Made by a program: the position numbers and the translations under genes. From positions 1 through 55,495 of the IMG/VR virus record IMGVR_UViG_3300043449_001017: a stretch of DNA of 55,495 nucleotides; one strand, 5' to 3'. The number at the start of each line of letters is the position of its first letter. Positions within the stretch are counted from its first letter, which is position 1. Under the pieces are notes generated by a model. The model was not told the DNA's origin and did not search any database. It was given only the letters and a program-made list of their open reading frames with translations. Shown here in pieces: positions 1 through 5,593 of the stretch. The DNA comes from a virus.

Positions 1-13
1 ATTCGAATTAACC
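1..13. repeat. Terminal direct repeat, left copy
   Basis: The 13 bases ATTCGAATTAACC are repeated exactly as the last 13 bases of the window. This is what an assembler leaves when it closes a circular or circularly permuted molecule. The junction lies between the terminase small-subunit gene and the GGCC-rich island. A true short terminal repeat is possible but less likely. Confidence 0.85.
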
Positions 14-15
14 CG

Positions 16-31
16 CGAGGGTTTTCCCTCG
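16..31. other. Small perfect hairpin at the circular junction
   Basis: CGAGGG and CCCTCG form a six-base stem with a TTTT loop. There is no T-tract on either side, so I do not call it a terminator. It sits in the gene-free junction between the right-end promoter region and the GGCC island. Confidence 0.4.
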
Positions 32-153
32 GAAGGACCCATAGGGTTGCAATTGAGAATCAGTTGCAACAAGGTGCCAGGCCCTCGGGCCCGGTCCGGC
101 CCTGACAGCCCTGGCCATTGCGCCATCCCACCCCAGGCAAAGGCTAGGGGTGA

Positions 154-239
154 GATACAACAAAGGGCCCGCACAATGGCAGGCCCTCAGATACAACAAA
201 GGGCCAGGGGTGAGCCTGGCCCGGATGCAACAAAGGGGG
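154..239. repeat. Three GATACAACAAAGGGCC-type repeats downstream of the GP88-like gene
   Basis: GATACAACAAAGGGCC occurs at 154-169 and 190-205, and a variant GATGCAACAAAGGGGG at 224-239. A weaker relative (TTGCAACAAGG) lies near 64. All fall in the roughly 275-base gene-free stretch after the GP88-like gene and before the junction. I see no gene or clear terminator there. The spacings (36 and 34 bases) are roughly three helical turns, compatible with protein binding, but this is only a possibility. Confidence 0.6.
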
Positions 240-277
240 CCAGCTGGCCCCCTGTGATTTGGCTGTGATGCCTGGGC

Positions 278-1387
278 TCAGGCCCAGATCAGCTCAATTG
301 ATCCGTCTGCCAGGGCCTGCGGGCCAGGGGTGGCCTGCAGGCTGAAAGGATCAGCAATGGCACGGTCGGCCCCTTTGCTCACTTTTGTGCGCAGTATCAC
401 GGCAACCCCCTGAGGCTCGAGCCAGCGATTATCAGACTCGTCTCCTGCGATCGCAGGGAGGGTGACTGTTTGGCCCTTATGGGTGAGCCTGAGGGCCACA
501 GGCCAGGCCTGGCCCTTTGCTAGCAGCACAGGGGCGGCAAGTCTGAATCCTGCCAGGGCAGCTGCCATAGCGTCTGCCACAGCTGAGGGCCTGTCAGCTG
601 CCAGGCTGGCTGTGACATCCCAGCCAGCTGCCCTTTGTGCCAGGAGGCCAGTTTTGCCCTGCAGGGGGCTTTTGGTGTAGTCGTATAGAACTACTGAGCC
701 ATCAGCCAGGGGCAGGGCCAGGGCCTGGGCCAGGTTCATAGATTCCCCTGCCACGGCCTGCAGGCCGTAACGGATCCTGAGGGCCTGGGCCTCCTGGGGG
801 CTCAGGCTGAACCGGGCCAAATGGTGGGGGTGATCATCGGTGCCCCTGAGCCTCACGGCCAAGGGCAGGCCCAGGGCCTGAGCCTTGGCATAGTGCCTGC
901 CAATGGCCCACAGGATGGCCCGTTGATACGTGGCAGGCTCAGCCAGCATGGCAAGGGTGCGCCGACCCCTGGCAGCTGCCACAGCCTGGCTCAGGCCACC
1001 ATGGCCGGCCCAGTTAAGGCAGCCCATTGCGCAGCCAGGGGTGGCCCAGGGGCATCCATTGCGGGCCAGGCCCTTTGCCAGGAGGCCCTCGGATTCTGCG
1101 AGCTCTCGCAGGGCTGGGATGAAGGCCCGAGAGGGGATGCCGGCATTCTCAGGGGTGAGGGCTGCAGCCAGGGCCTTATGGGGCAGGTGATGCAAGATCA
1201 CAGGGAGGGCCTGGGCTGAGCCCTTGGCCAGCTTGGCATTGTCATCAGTTAGCAGGCCAGGAAGGGTGAGGCTGAACCGTGCCAGGAGGGCTGCCACGTC
1301 TGCAGGCAGACGGGAGGGGGCGCACGTGCGGGCCTGGGCTGTGGTTTGAATGGCAGGCATGGAAGAAAGGGGGATAAGGGTTTGCAT
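278..1387 (-). CDS. GP88-like phage protein
   Basis: Resembles the gene product 88 family of phages and plasmids, whose biochemical role I do not know. The sequence shows the family's Cys-rich signature CPWATPGCAMGCLNWAG, followed by an ARGRRTL block and a later LAVRLRGTDD segment. The ATG at 1387 is chosen because AAAGGAGG lies eight bases upstream; an in-frame ATG at 1459 would add a Cys-containing 24-residue extension and cannot be excluded. The length, about 369 residues, suits the family. It is the main gene of a GGCC-dense, CG-poor island, so its Ala, Gly, Leu and Gln codons look unlike those of the rest of the genome. Two 18-base direct repeats lie just upstream. Family assignment is by motif recognition only. 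Confidence 0.7.
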   Translation of the reverse strand: MQTLIPLSSMPAIQTTAQARTCAPSRLPADVAALLARFSLTLPGLLTDDNAKLAKGSAQALPVILHHLPHKALAAALTPENAGIPSRAFIPALRELAESEGLLAKGLARNGCPWATPGCAMGCLNWAGHGGLSQAVAAARGRRTLAMLAEPATYQRAILWAIGRHYAKAQALGLPLAVRLRGTDDHPHHLARFSLSPQEAQALRIRYGLQAVAGESMNLAQALALPLADGSVVLYDYTKSPLQGKTGLLAQRAAGWDVTASLAADRPSAVADAMAAALAGFRLAAPVLLAKGQAWPVALRLTHKGQTVTLPAIAGDESDNRWLEPQGVAVILRTKVSKGADRAIADPFSLQATPGPQALADGSIELIWA

Positions 1388-1415
1388 TTGCGGGCCTCCT
1401 TTATGGCTGGCCTTT

Positions 1416-1468
1416 TGTAGCCATTGGCCACAAGCTTGGCAACAAAATTCTGTAGCCATTGGCCACAA
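1416..1468 (-). promoter_or_regulatory. Paired 18-base direct repeats upstream of the GP88-like gene
   Basis: TGTAGCCATTGGCCACAA (plus-strand reading) occurs at 1416-1433 and again, identically, at 1451-1468, 35 bases apart. They lie directly upstream of the Shine-Dalgarno of the GP88-like gene. Each copy contains the palindrome TGGCCA. Position and spacing suggest an operator or leader control element; the binding protein is unknown. Confidence 0.5.
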
Positions 1469-1475
1469 TTTTGTG

Positions 1476-1676
1476 CTAGTGGCGATCTGAGATCAGCCAG
1501 GCCTGGCCCTGAGGCTCAGGGGGCAGCTGGCCCGATCGGATGGCCCGTCTGAGGGCCTCCTGGGCTGCCCCTTGGGCAGCGTAACGCTGCAGGATGGCTG
1601 CCAGGTCTGGCCTGCCAGGGGTGGCCCAACCTATGGGCTGGCCCTGGCTGTTTGTGACCCGTTCGAGCTCAGGCAT
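1476..1676 (-). CDS. Small hypothetical protein
   Basis: Encodes about 66 residues starting MPELERVTNSQGQPIGWATP. I do not recognise the family. The ATG at 1676 overlaps the stop of the upstream 50-residue gene by eight bases (ATGCCTGA), which argues for translational coupling and for both genes being real. It contains the WATPG peptide also found in the GP88-like protein, encoded by the same repeated DNA word. Confidence 0.55.
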   Translation of the reverse strand: MPELERVTNSQGQPIGWATPGRPDLAAILQRYAAQGAAQEALRRAIRSGQLPPEPQGQAWLISDRH

Positions 1677-1821
1677 GGGGGGCAAGCTTAAAAGTGTGCT
1701 CCTGGCCCTTTATACGCTGCAGGAGGGCCAGCCTACGCTCAGCCACAGCCAGTGGCCGGGCCTGGGGGATGGCAGGCTGCCATCCCTGCTGAATGCCGCG
1801 CCAGATCAGAACGATCGCCAT
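1669..1821 (-). CDS. Very small hypothetical protein (50 aa)
   Basis: An ORF starting MAIVLIWRGIQQGWQP that ends inside the start of the next gene (ATGCCTGA overlap). No family recognised. The upstream region has no Shine-Dalgarno but carries a G-rich run on the opposite strand. Support is mainly the tight overlap with its neighbour and the shared island composition. Confidence 0.4.
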   Translation of the reverse strand: MAIVLIWRGIQQGWQPAIPQARPLAVAERRLALLQRIKGQEHTFKLAPHA

Positions 1822-1855
1822 GGGAGGGCAAGGGTAAGGGTAAGGGTTGAAAGGG
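1822..1855 (+). other. G-quadruplex-prone GGG array
   Basis: Six GGG runs in 34 bases with loops of one to six bases, including a telomere-like GGGTAAGGGTAAGGG core. The runs are on the plus strand, the template for the flanking minus-strand genes, in the 42-base gap between two of them. The motif meets the common G3+N1-7 rule for G-quadruplex formation. Effect on transcription or replication is inference. Confidence 0.55.
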
Positions 1856-1863
1856 TGAGAGGC

Positions 1864-2118
1864 TCAGGCCAGCACAGGCAGCACAGGGGCCAGGCTGCCA
1901 TGGCACAGGGGGGCAGGAGGCAGGGCCTCCCCAGGCAGCACAGGCCGGGCCTGGGCCCGCTGAATTGTGCTGAGGATGGCCCCAGGGCTCACAGGCTGGC
2001 CCTGGGCCTGCAGCTGCAGGGCCACAGCCTTAAAGGGGGCCAACTGAGAGGGCAGGAGGGCAAAGGATTGGGCCAGGCATGCCAGGGCCCGCTCAGTGGT
2101 GGGGGTGGGGTTTGTCAT
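1864..2118 (-). CDS. Small hypothetical protein (84 aa)
   Basis: Begins MTNPTPTTERALACLAQS and is rich in Ala, Leu, Pro and Gln. No recognised domain. It is the first gene of the short minus-strand island operon and faces the AT-rich repeat zone at 2.3-2.6 kb, which may hold its promoter. No clear Shine-Dalgarno is visible. Confidence 0.5.
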   Translation of the reverse strand: MTNPTPTTERALACLAQSFALLPSQLAPFKAVALQLQAQGQPVSPGAILSTIQRAQARPVLPGEALPPAPLCHGSLAPVLPVLA

Positions 2119-2294
2119 AAGAGGTAAGGATCAATGCCCCTAAATACTGAGGCCCAGGCCACCCCTAGCCCAGGGCCAGTGTGCCAGTTCTGGGATTGGT
2201 CTAGTTGCCACAGGCTGGCCACCCCTCGCGAGGGTGCGGGCCTGGGGTGGCATCTCACCCCAGGCATAAGGAGGGCCACAGCCTGGCCACCCCT
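2119..2294. other. Gene-free GGCC-rich stretch
   Basis: No convincing gene. It holds three copies of GGCCACCCCT, near 2158, 2218 and 2278-2290, the reverse complement of the AGGGGTGGCC word that also recurs inside the island genes. This is the edge of the GGCC-rich island. Confidence 0.5.
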
Positions 2295-2372
2295 GCCGAG
2301 CAGAGCACGCCTAACCGTGGGCCGAGCAGAGCACACCTAACCGTGGGCCGAGCAGAGCACACCTAACCGTGT
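2295..2372. repeat. Three tandem 26-base repeats
   Basis: The unit starts GCCGAGCAGAGCAC and ends CTAACCGTGG. Three head-to-tail copies lie at 2295-2320, 2321-2346 and 2347-2372, differing at only one or two positions. There are no spacers, so this is not CRISPR. The array directly abuts the AT-rich zone, an arrangement common at origins and partition sites. Confidence 0.8.
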
Positions 2373-2393
2373 TGGCTGTTTGTGAAAACAAAC

Positions 2394-2480
2394 AAGCAGC
2401 GCTGTTTAATTCAATGCAAACAGCGCTGATAAAAACAATAAAACAGAACGGTTTGTATTAGTTACAAACAGCACTGTTTT
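2394..2480. promoter_or_regulatory. Three AACAGCGCTGTTT-like dyads in AT-rich DNA
   Basis: The palindrome CAGCGCTG occurs at 2397-2404 and 2421-2428, and a near match inside ACAGCACTGTTT at 2468-2479. Flanking A and T runs extend the symmetry towards AAACAG-CGCTGTTT. This looks like a set of operator-type binding sites. No cognate regulator is identified; the XRE protein at 5374-5562 is one candidate. Confidence 0.5.
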
Positions 2481-2495
2481 AGTTGTTTATACAAA

Positions 2496-2560
2496 TAGTA
2501 CAAATGTACCAGTAGTACAAATGTACTATAGTACAAATGTACTATAGGACAAATGTACTA
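2496..2560. repeat. Four dyad iterons TAGTACAAATGTACTA
   Basis: Copies start at 2496, 2513, 2529 and 2545, a period of 16-17 bases. Each is itself an inverted repeat (AGTACA-AA-TGTACT), with small changes in the first and last. The region from about 2373 to 2575 is strikingly AT-rich in a GC-rich genome. Regular dyads in AT-rich DNA are typical of replication origins, centromere-like sites or cooperative operators. No Rep or ParA/ParB gene is adjacent. Confidence 0.75.
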
Positions 2561-2582
2561 ATTAAGAATTTGACGTGCAATA

Positions 2583-2608
2583 GGCGGGGCGCTAAAACCG
2601 ACCCCGCC
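2583..2608. terminator. GC-rich hairpin, possible terminator
   Basis: GGCGGGG at 2583-2589 pairs with CCCCGCC at 2602-2608 around a 12-base loop. It lies downstream of the minus-strand gene ending at 2682. There is no strong T-tract on either strand, so the terminator call is weak. Confidence 0.3.
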
Positions 2609-2628
2609 GTGTATGTGAATACCCCTTA

Positions 2629-2708
2629 AAAACCGGCCCTTCGCAAGTCCCTGGCCCTAAAAACCGGCACCCCGCAAGTCCCTAAGAACCGGCCGGCCGC
2701 AAGTCCCC
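2629..2708. repeat. Three degenerate AACCGGC...CGCAAGTCCC repeats
   Basis: AACCGGC begins at 2631, 2662 and 2687, each followed 3-5 bases later by CGCAAGTCCC. On the minus strand each unit reads GGGACTTGCG...GCCGGTT and two end in a short T-run. The third copy encodes the last residues and stop of the gene at 2682-2864, so the array overlaps the 3' end of a coding sequence. Function unknown. Confidence 0.65.
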
Positions 2709-2864
2709 AGGGCACAGCTCTTCCCACACCTCGAGCAGCTCGTGATCGTCAGCTGCCATCAGATCGTCGCGAGCTTGCAGCATCTGGTCTTCGAAAATGT
2801 CGCCGCGCTTGAGCATGGCCGCCACCAGGGAGGCCACAAGCTGTATCCGTTCGTCGTGGGTCAT
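2682..2864 (-). CDS. Small hypothetical protein, paralogue of its neighbour
   Basis: Sixty residues starting MTHDERIQLVASLV. It shares the pattern AML-x2-GDI-x3-Q and a later EL...CP with the product of the gene just upstream, so the two look like a tandem duplication. The ATG overlaps the upstream stop (ATGA). Its C-terminus is encoded by a copy of the AACCGGC/CGCAAGTCCC repeat. No known family. Confidence 0.6.
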   Translation of the reverse strand: MTHDERIQLVASLVAAMLKRGDIFEDQMLQARDDLMAADDHELLEVWEELCPGDLRPAGS

Positions 2865-3061
2865 TTTCCGATCAGTCGGTTCCATTCGTCTGGGCACCTG
2901 TCGTTGCATTCCTGGCGCAGCTCGGTGTTGTTCATACCGGCCAGCCAGGCTTCGGTCTCGCCGATCTGGCTGTCGGTAATGTCGCCCACCTCCAGCATTG
3001 CGTCCAGCATGCTGTCGATGACGCGGGCCCTGTCGGCCCTGGTGATATAGGTGCTGCCCAT
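2861..3061 (-). CDS. Small hypothetical protein, paralogue of its neighbour
   Basis: Sixty-six residues, MGSTYITRADRARVIDSM onward, with the shared AML-EVGDI-x3-Q core and a Cys-rich end (ECNDRCPDEW). ATGA overlaps on both sides place it in the middle of a coupled three-gene string. Function unknown. Confidence 0.6.
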   Translation of the reverse strand: MGSTYITRADRARVIDSMLDAMLEVGDITDSQIGETEAWLAGMNNTELRQECNDRCPDEWNRLIGK

Positions 3062-3393
3062 CAGACCAGCCCCAGCAGGCGCAGCCAGGAATCATCGGCA
3101 TCGGGCTCGATGATGTCGCCGGCAGGTGTCTCGCACACGCTGTCGAATGTCCAGCGCTCAACATCCTCCATTGCGGGCACCGGCCACCACTTGGAGTGCC
3201 AGCGCAGCTTGAGCACCTGGCTGCCATCGCCCTTGCGGGTGAAGCGGCCCACGGCGCCATCACGCAGGAGCTTCTGCACCGTGCCATCGGGCAGGGTGAC
3301 TTTCTTCACCAGATCCTGAGGCACCAGGATGTCATCGCCTTTGCGGCGGATGTTGACGGTGGCTGGAAACTGGTCGGCTTCTGTGATTTTCAT
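3061..3393 (-). CDS. Hypothetical protein (110 aa)
   Basis: Starts MKITEADQFPATVNIRRKGD. Contains a run of beta-type sequence and a Trp-rich segment (LRWHSKWWPVPAMEDVERW). No family recognised. First gene of the coupled string 3393 to 2682; its stop overlaps the next start. Confidence 0.6.
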   Translation of the reverse strand: MKITEADQFPATVNIRRKGDDILVPQDLVKKVTLPDGTVQKLLRDGAVGRFTRKGDGSQVLKLRWHSKWWPVPAMEDVERWTFDSVCETPAGDIIEPDADDSWLRLLGLV

Positions 3394-3464
3394 GATCAGA
3401 TAAGTGTTAATGGGACTCCCCGAGGGTAGGCGGGGGACTCCCCGAATGCCCTCGGTCGTTACAT

Positions 3465-3911
3465 TCAGTAATGATCTGGGCTGCCTACGTAGTTGAAGTC
3501 AGTGGGGTCTGGCTCAAAGGGAAGATCAAGCTGGCGCAGGTCCGTGTGGACCCAGCCTTGCTTGGGCACGAACACGTAGGCGTGCTCGCAGCCGCACTCC
3601 TGGAAATGATCGAGCAGGCCCTGGATCTCGGTGAACTCCTTTGGGGCCACCACAGCAGGCACCTCGCCACGATCGGCGTAGTAGAGCGGGCCCGACTCAG
3701 GAAGAGTTTCGCGATCCCAGCCCAGGTTGGTGTGGAGAGCACTGATGTCGCCGCCAGCCACCAACTCCTGCGCAGCCTCATGGCTGTCGTGGTGCGCCAG
3801 CAGCAGGGGTAGCTGATGACTGGGGTAGCCGTCGTAGTGGCAGTAAACAGCCAGGTAGCAGGGCTTGCGGGCAGTGCCGGTGCGGACGGCAATGACAGAG
3901 CGGGTGGCCAT
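3465..3911 (-). CDS. Conserved phage-type hypothetical protein (148 aa)
   Basis: The ATG at 3911 gives MATRSVIAVRTGTARKPCYL followed by VYCHYDGYPSHQL. This matches a widespread phage family of unknown function whose members begin RSVIA and carry a VYCHxDGYP motif, then a GD-S-L segment and an aromatic C-terminus. The upstream in-frame region lacks similarity, so the internal start is preferred. Role unknown. Confidence 0.7.
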   Translation of the reverse strand: MATRSVIAVRTGTARKPCYLAVYCHYDGYPSHQLPLLLAHHDSHEAAQELVAGGDISALHTNLGWDRETLPESGPLYYADRGEVPAVVAPKEFTEIQGLLDHFQECGCEHAYVFVPKQGWVHTDLRQLDLPFEPDPTDFNYVGSPDHY

Positions 3912-3915
3912 CGGA

Positions 3916-4134
3916 TCAATTGATAACGAGAACGGGAGCGGCGCAGCCATTGGCCAGCAGCTGATCAGCCAGGCGCTCGGCATCTTCGAGCACCATCAGG
4001 TAGTCCGTGGGCAGTGGCTGGTAGCCGATGCTGTTGAGGTCGTTGCCGAGGGCGAAGCCTTCGGTGTGCCAGCCGGCCGTGTGCAGGGCCTTGATCACGC
4101 TGGCGGTGTAGTCGCGGACTTGGTTGAGGTTCAC
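3916..4134 (-). CDS. Small hypothetical protein
   Basis: About 72 residues from a GTG at 4134 (MNLNQVRDYTASVIKALHTA); a TTG at 4143 is the alternative. No Shine-Dalgarno. It ends four bases before the next start. No family recognised. Confidence 0.5.
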   Translation of the reverse strand: MNLNQVRDYTASVIKALHTAGWHTEGFALGNDLNSIGYQPLPTDYLMVLEDAERLADQLLANGCAAPVLVIN

Positions 4135-4228
4135 GGGAGGCAAGCGATAAAGGCGGCTCGTTGGCCGATGAGAGAAGAATACGCGACCGCCGGACCGCAG
4201 CAGCCGCGCTTGTTACAGATCGAAACAA

Positions 4229-4360
4229 TCAGCGCCGGAAGGGCACGACCTTCCGATCTAGGCGGTGAGCCAGTACCTCGAGCCGGCGGATCCGACTGGA
4301 CTGGCGCAGGCTGTAGGCCACATGGGCGGCCAGGCAGAGGACAAGGGCAGCAGAGAGCAT
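4229..4360 (-). CDS. Small single-pass membrane protein (43 aa)
   Basis: Starts three bases after the stop of the RlpA-like gene. The N-terminus MLSAALVLCLAAHVAYSL is a convincing membrane segment or signal anchor, followed by a basic tail. Close spacing supports coexpression with the secreted proteins upstream. It is short, so confidence is limited. Confidence 0.4.
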   Translation of the reverse strand: MLSAALVLCLAAHVAYSLRQSSRIRRLEVLAHRLDRKVVPFRR

Positions 4361-4363
4361 GGA

Positions 4364-4699
4364 TCAGTAGCGAATGGTCACAGGGGCAATGCCGTCGACG
4401 GGGACGCCCAGGGCGACCGCTGCACCGGCAGAGAGATCAATCCGAGGAGAGCAGGCGCAGCGATCAGTGATGGGCACCACCAGCGACCTGCCAGCGTGGC
4501 GGATGGTCACCTTGGTGCCACAGGGCAGCCAGGCGTGGGCGGCGCTGATGCCCCAGTGGTCATAGCGCTGGCCGCAAGCCGTGCGCCCGCCGTGGTAGCT
4601 CGGGTGGTAGACGCTGGCGACGGTGCGCTCAGGGGTAGCGTGGGCCGCTCCGGCTTGCAGCGTGAGCAGGCCGGCAAACAGGAAGTGTCGAAGACTCAT
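4364..4699 (-). CDS. Secreted RlpA-like double-psi beta-barrel protein
   Basis: A signal peptide (MSLRHFLFAGLLTLQAGAAH) is followed by a single DPBB domain of about 85 residues. The family hallmarks are present: a SVYHPSYHGGRTACGQ opening, LPCGTKVTI, and VPITDRCACSPRIDLS, equivalent to the NDRGPF...RIIDLS motif of RlpA. RlpA proteins bind, and in some bacteria cleave, peptidoglycan lacking stem peptides. There is no SPOR domain. Between it and the next secreted gene upstream there is a 25-base gap. In a phage it may be a lysis accessory or a lysogenic-conversion factor acting in the periplasm. Confidence 0.75.
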   Translation of the reverse strand: MSLRHFLFAGLLTLQAGAAHATPERTVASVYHPSYHGGRTACGQRYDHWGISAAHAWLPCGTKVTIRHAGRSLVVPITDRCACSPRIDLSAGAAVALGVPVDGIAPVTIRY

Positions 4700-4724
4700 A
4701 AATCAGAACAGAATTCAGCAACCC

Positions 4725-4946
4725 TTAGCGACTGAAGCGAACGCAATAGTCGCCTTGGGTGTACCAGCCAATGGGACAATCCCGGCTGGTTTTCTTCACC
4801 GCTGGTTGTTGCGTGGTGGAGAATGGCACACAATAGCCATATTGCGTGTAGTAACCGATCGGGCATTGCCCCTGCTTTTGCACAGGTTGCTGCGCAAAGG
4901 CTGGAACACCTGCAAGCAATAGCAGTGCCGTAGCGAGTTTTGTCAT
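4725..4946 (-). CDS. Secreted Cys-repeat protein (73 aa)
   Basis: MTKLATALLLLAGVPAFAQ is a clear signal peptide with an AFA-Q cleavage site. The mature protein has two copies of one motif, CPIGYYTQYGYCVPF and CPIGWYTQGDYCVRF, about 32 residues apart. Similar CP-x-G-Y-x5-YC motifs occur in small exported proteins of cyanobacteria, function unknown. The gene start overlaps the upstream stop by four bases (ATGA). Confidence 0.7.
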   Translation of the reverse strand: MTKLATALLLLAGVPAFAQQPVQKQGQCPIGYYTQYGYCVPFSTTQQPAVKKTSRDCPIGWYTQGDYCVRFSR

Positions 4947-5284
4947 GGCTTCACACTGAATGCGACATAGCTTGTGGGGCGGTCGGTGGCAACGCCTTCG
5001 GCCTGCTCGTCGAGCTGCAGCTGGCGTAGGCGCAGGGCGACGGCATCGGCATGGCCGCTGTAGCTCCAGTTGTGACGCACCTTGCGGGTGGCGCGGAACT
5101 GGCCCAGCTCGATGCGGTCAAGGCCCTGGCGGTGCATGTGCTCAAGCAGCGAGGCCCGCAGGGGTGACAGCTGGGCCTCGAGGCGCTGGATCTCGTCCTG
5201 GAGGCGCTGGGCACGGCGAAGCTTGATGCCGATAGAGCCAGCAGCGCTGTAGGAACGCAAGCGGCGAGCAGTGATAACGGTCAT
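4943..5284 (-). CDS. Hypothetical coiled-coil phage protein (113 aa)
   Basis: The ATG at 5284 gives MTVITARRLRSYSAAGSIGI. Residues 20-55 form a heptad-like helix (LQDEIQRLEAQLSPLRASLL), followed by a beta-type segment with a W-S-Y motif. This arrangement recurs in small phage and cyanobacterial proteins of unknown function. It is coupled to the secreted Cys-repeat gene downstream. Confidence 0.6.
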   Translation of the reverse strand: MTVITARRLRSYSAAGSIGIKLRRAQRLQDEIQRLEAQLSPLRASLLEHMHRQGLDRIELGQFRATRKVRHNWSYSGHADAVALRLRQLQLDEQAEGVATDRPTSYVAFSVKP

Positions 5285-5373
5285 GATGCGCAGGTGGTTT
5301 GCTGAACGCCCAGGAACCGTACAGGCCCGCCGGACTCCCGGAACTGGCGCTGCAACAAACCGCAACATCAAGC

Positions 5374-5562
5374 TCACCGCGAGCGGCGACCGCTGAGCCT
5401 GCGCTCGATCGTCTCCAGCGCCAGGTGAAGAAAAGCCGGTATGGCTCGGGCCCCAGTTTCCCAGCGGGCGACCGTGACACGGTCAATGCCGAGCTTGTCG
5501 GCCAGCTCCTGCTGGGTCAGCTGCAGGCGCTCACGGAGCGCGACGAGGTCTTGCTGTGTCAT
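5374..5562 (-). CDS. XRE-family helix-turn-helix regulator
   Basis: Sixty-two residues, almost entirely one Xre/Cro-type HTH: LRERLQLTQQELADKLGIDR then TVARWETGAR. It lacks the peptidase-like C-terminal domain of a LexA/CI-type repressor, so it resembles Cro or a small antirepressor-type regulator. It lies downstream of the gp10-like gene and upstream of the coiled-coil gene. It is one of two candidates for a lysogeny regulator; the other is at 18524-18850. Confidence 0.75.
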   Translation of the reverse strand: MTQQDLVALRERLQLTQQELADKLGIDRVTVARWETGARAIPAFLHLALETIERRLSGRRSR

Positions 5563-5593
5563 GCGCCATCTGTAACCGATGGCAACGCAGCCG

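Noticed and set aside
2115-2336. 73-residue minus-strand open frame
   Set aside because: It runs through the 26-base repeat array and the GGCCACCCCT repeats; looks like an open frame by composition, not a gene.
2295-2372. Possible CRISPR array
   Set aside because: The 26-base units are directly adjacent with no spacers, and there are no cas genes.
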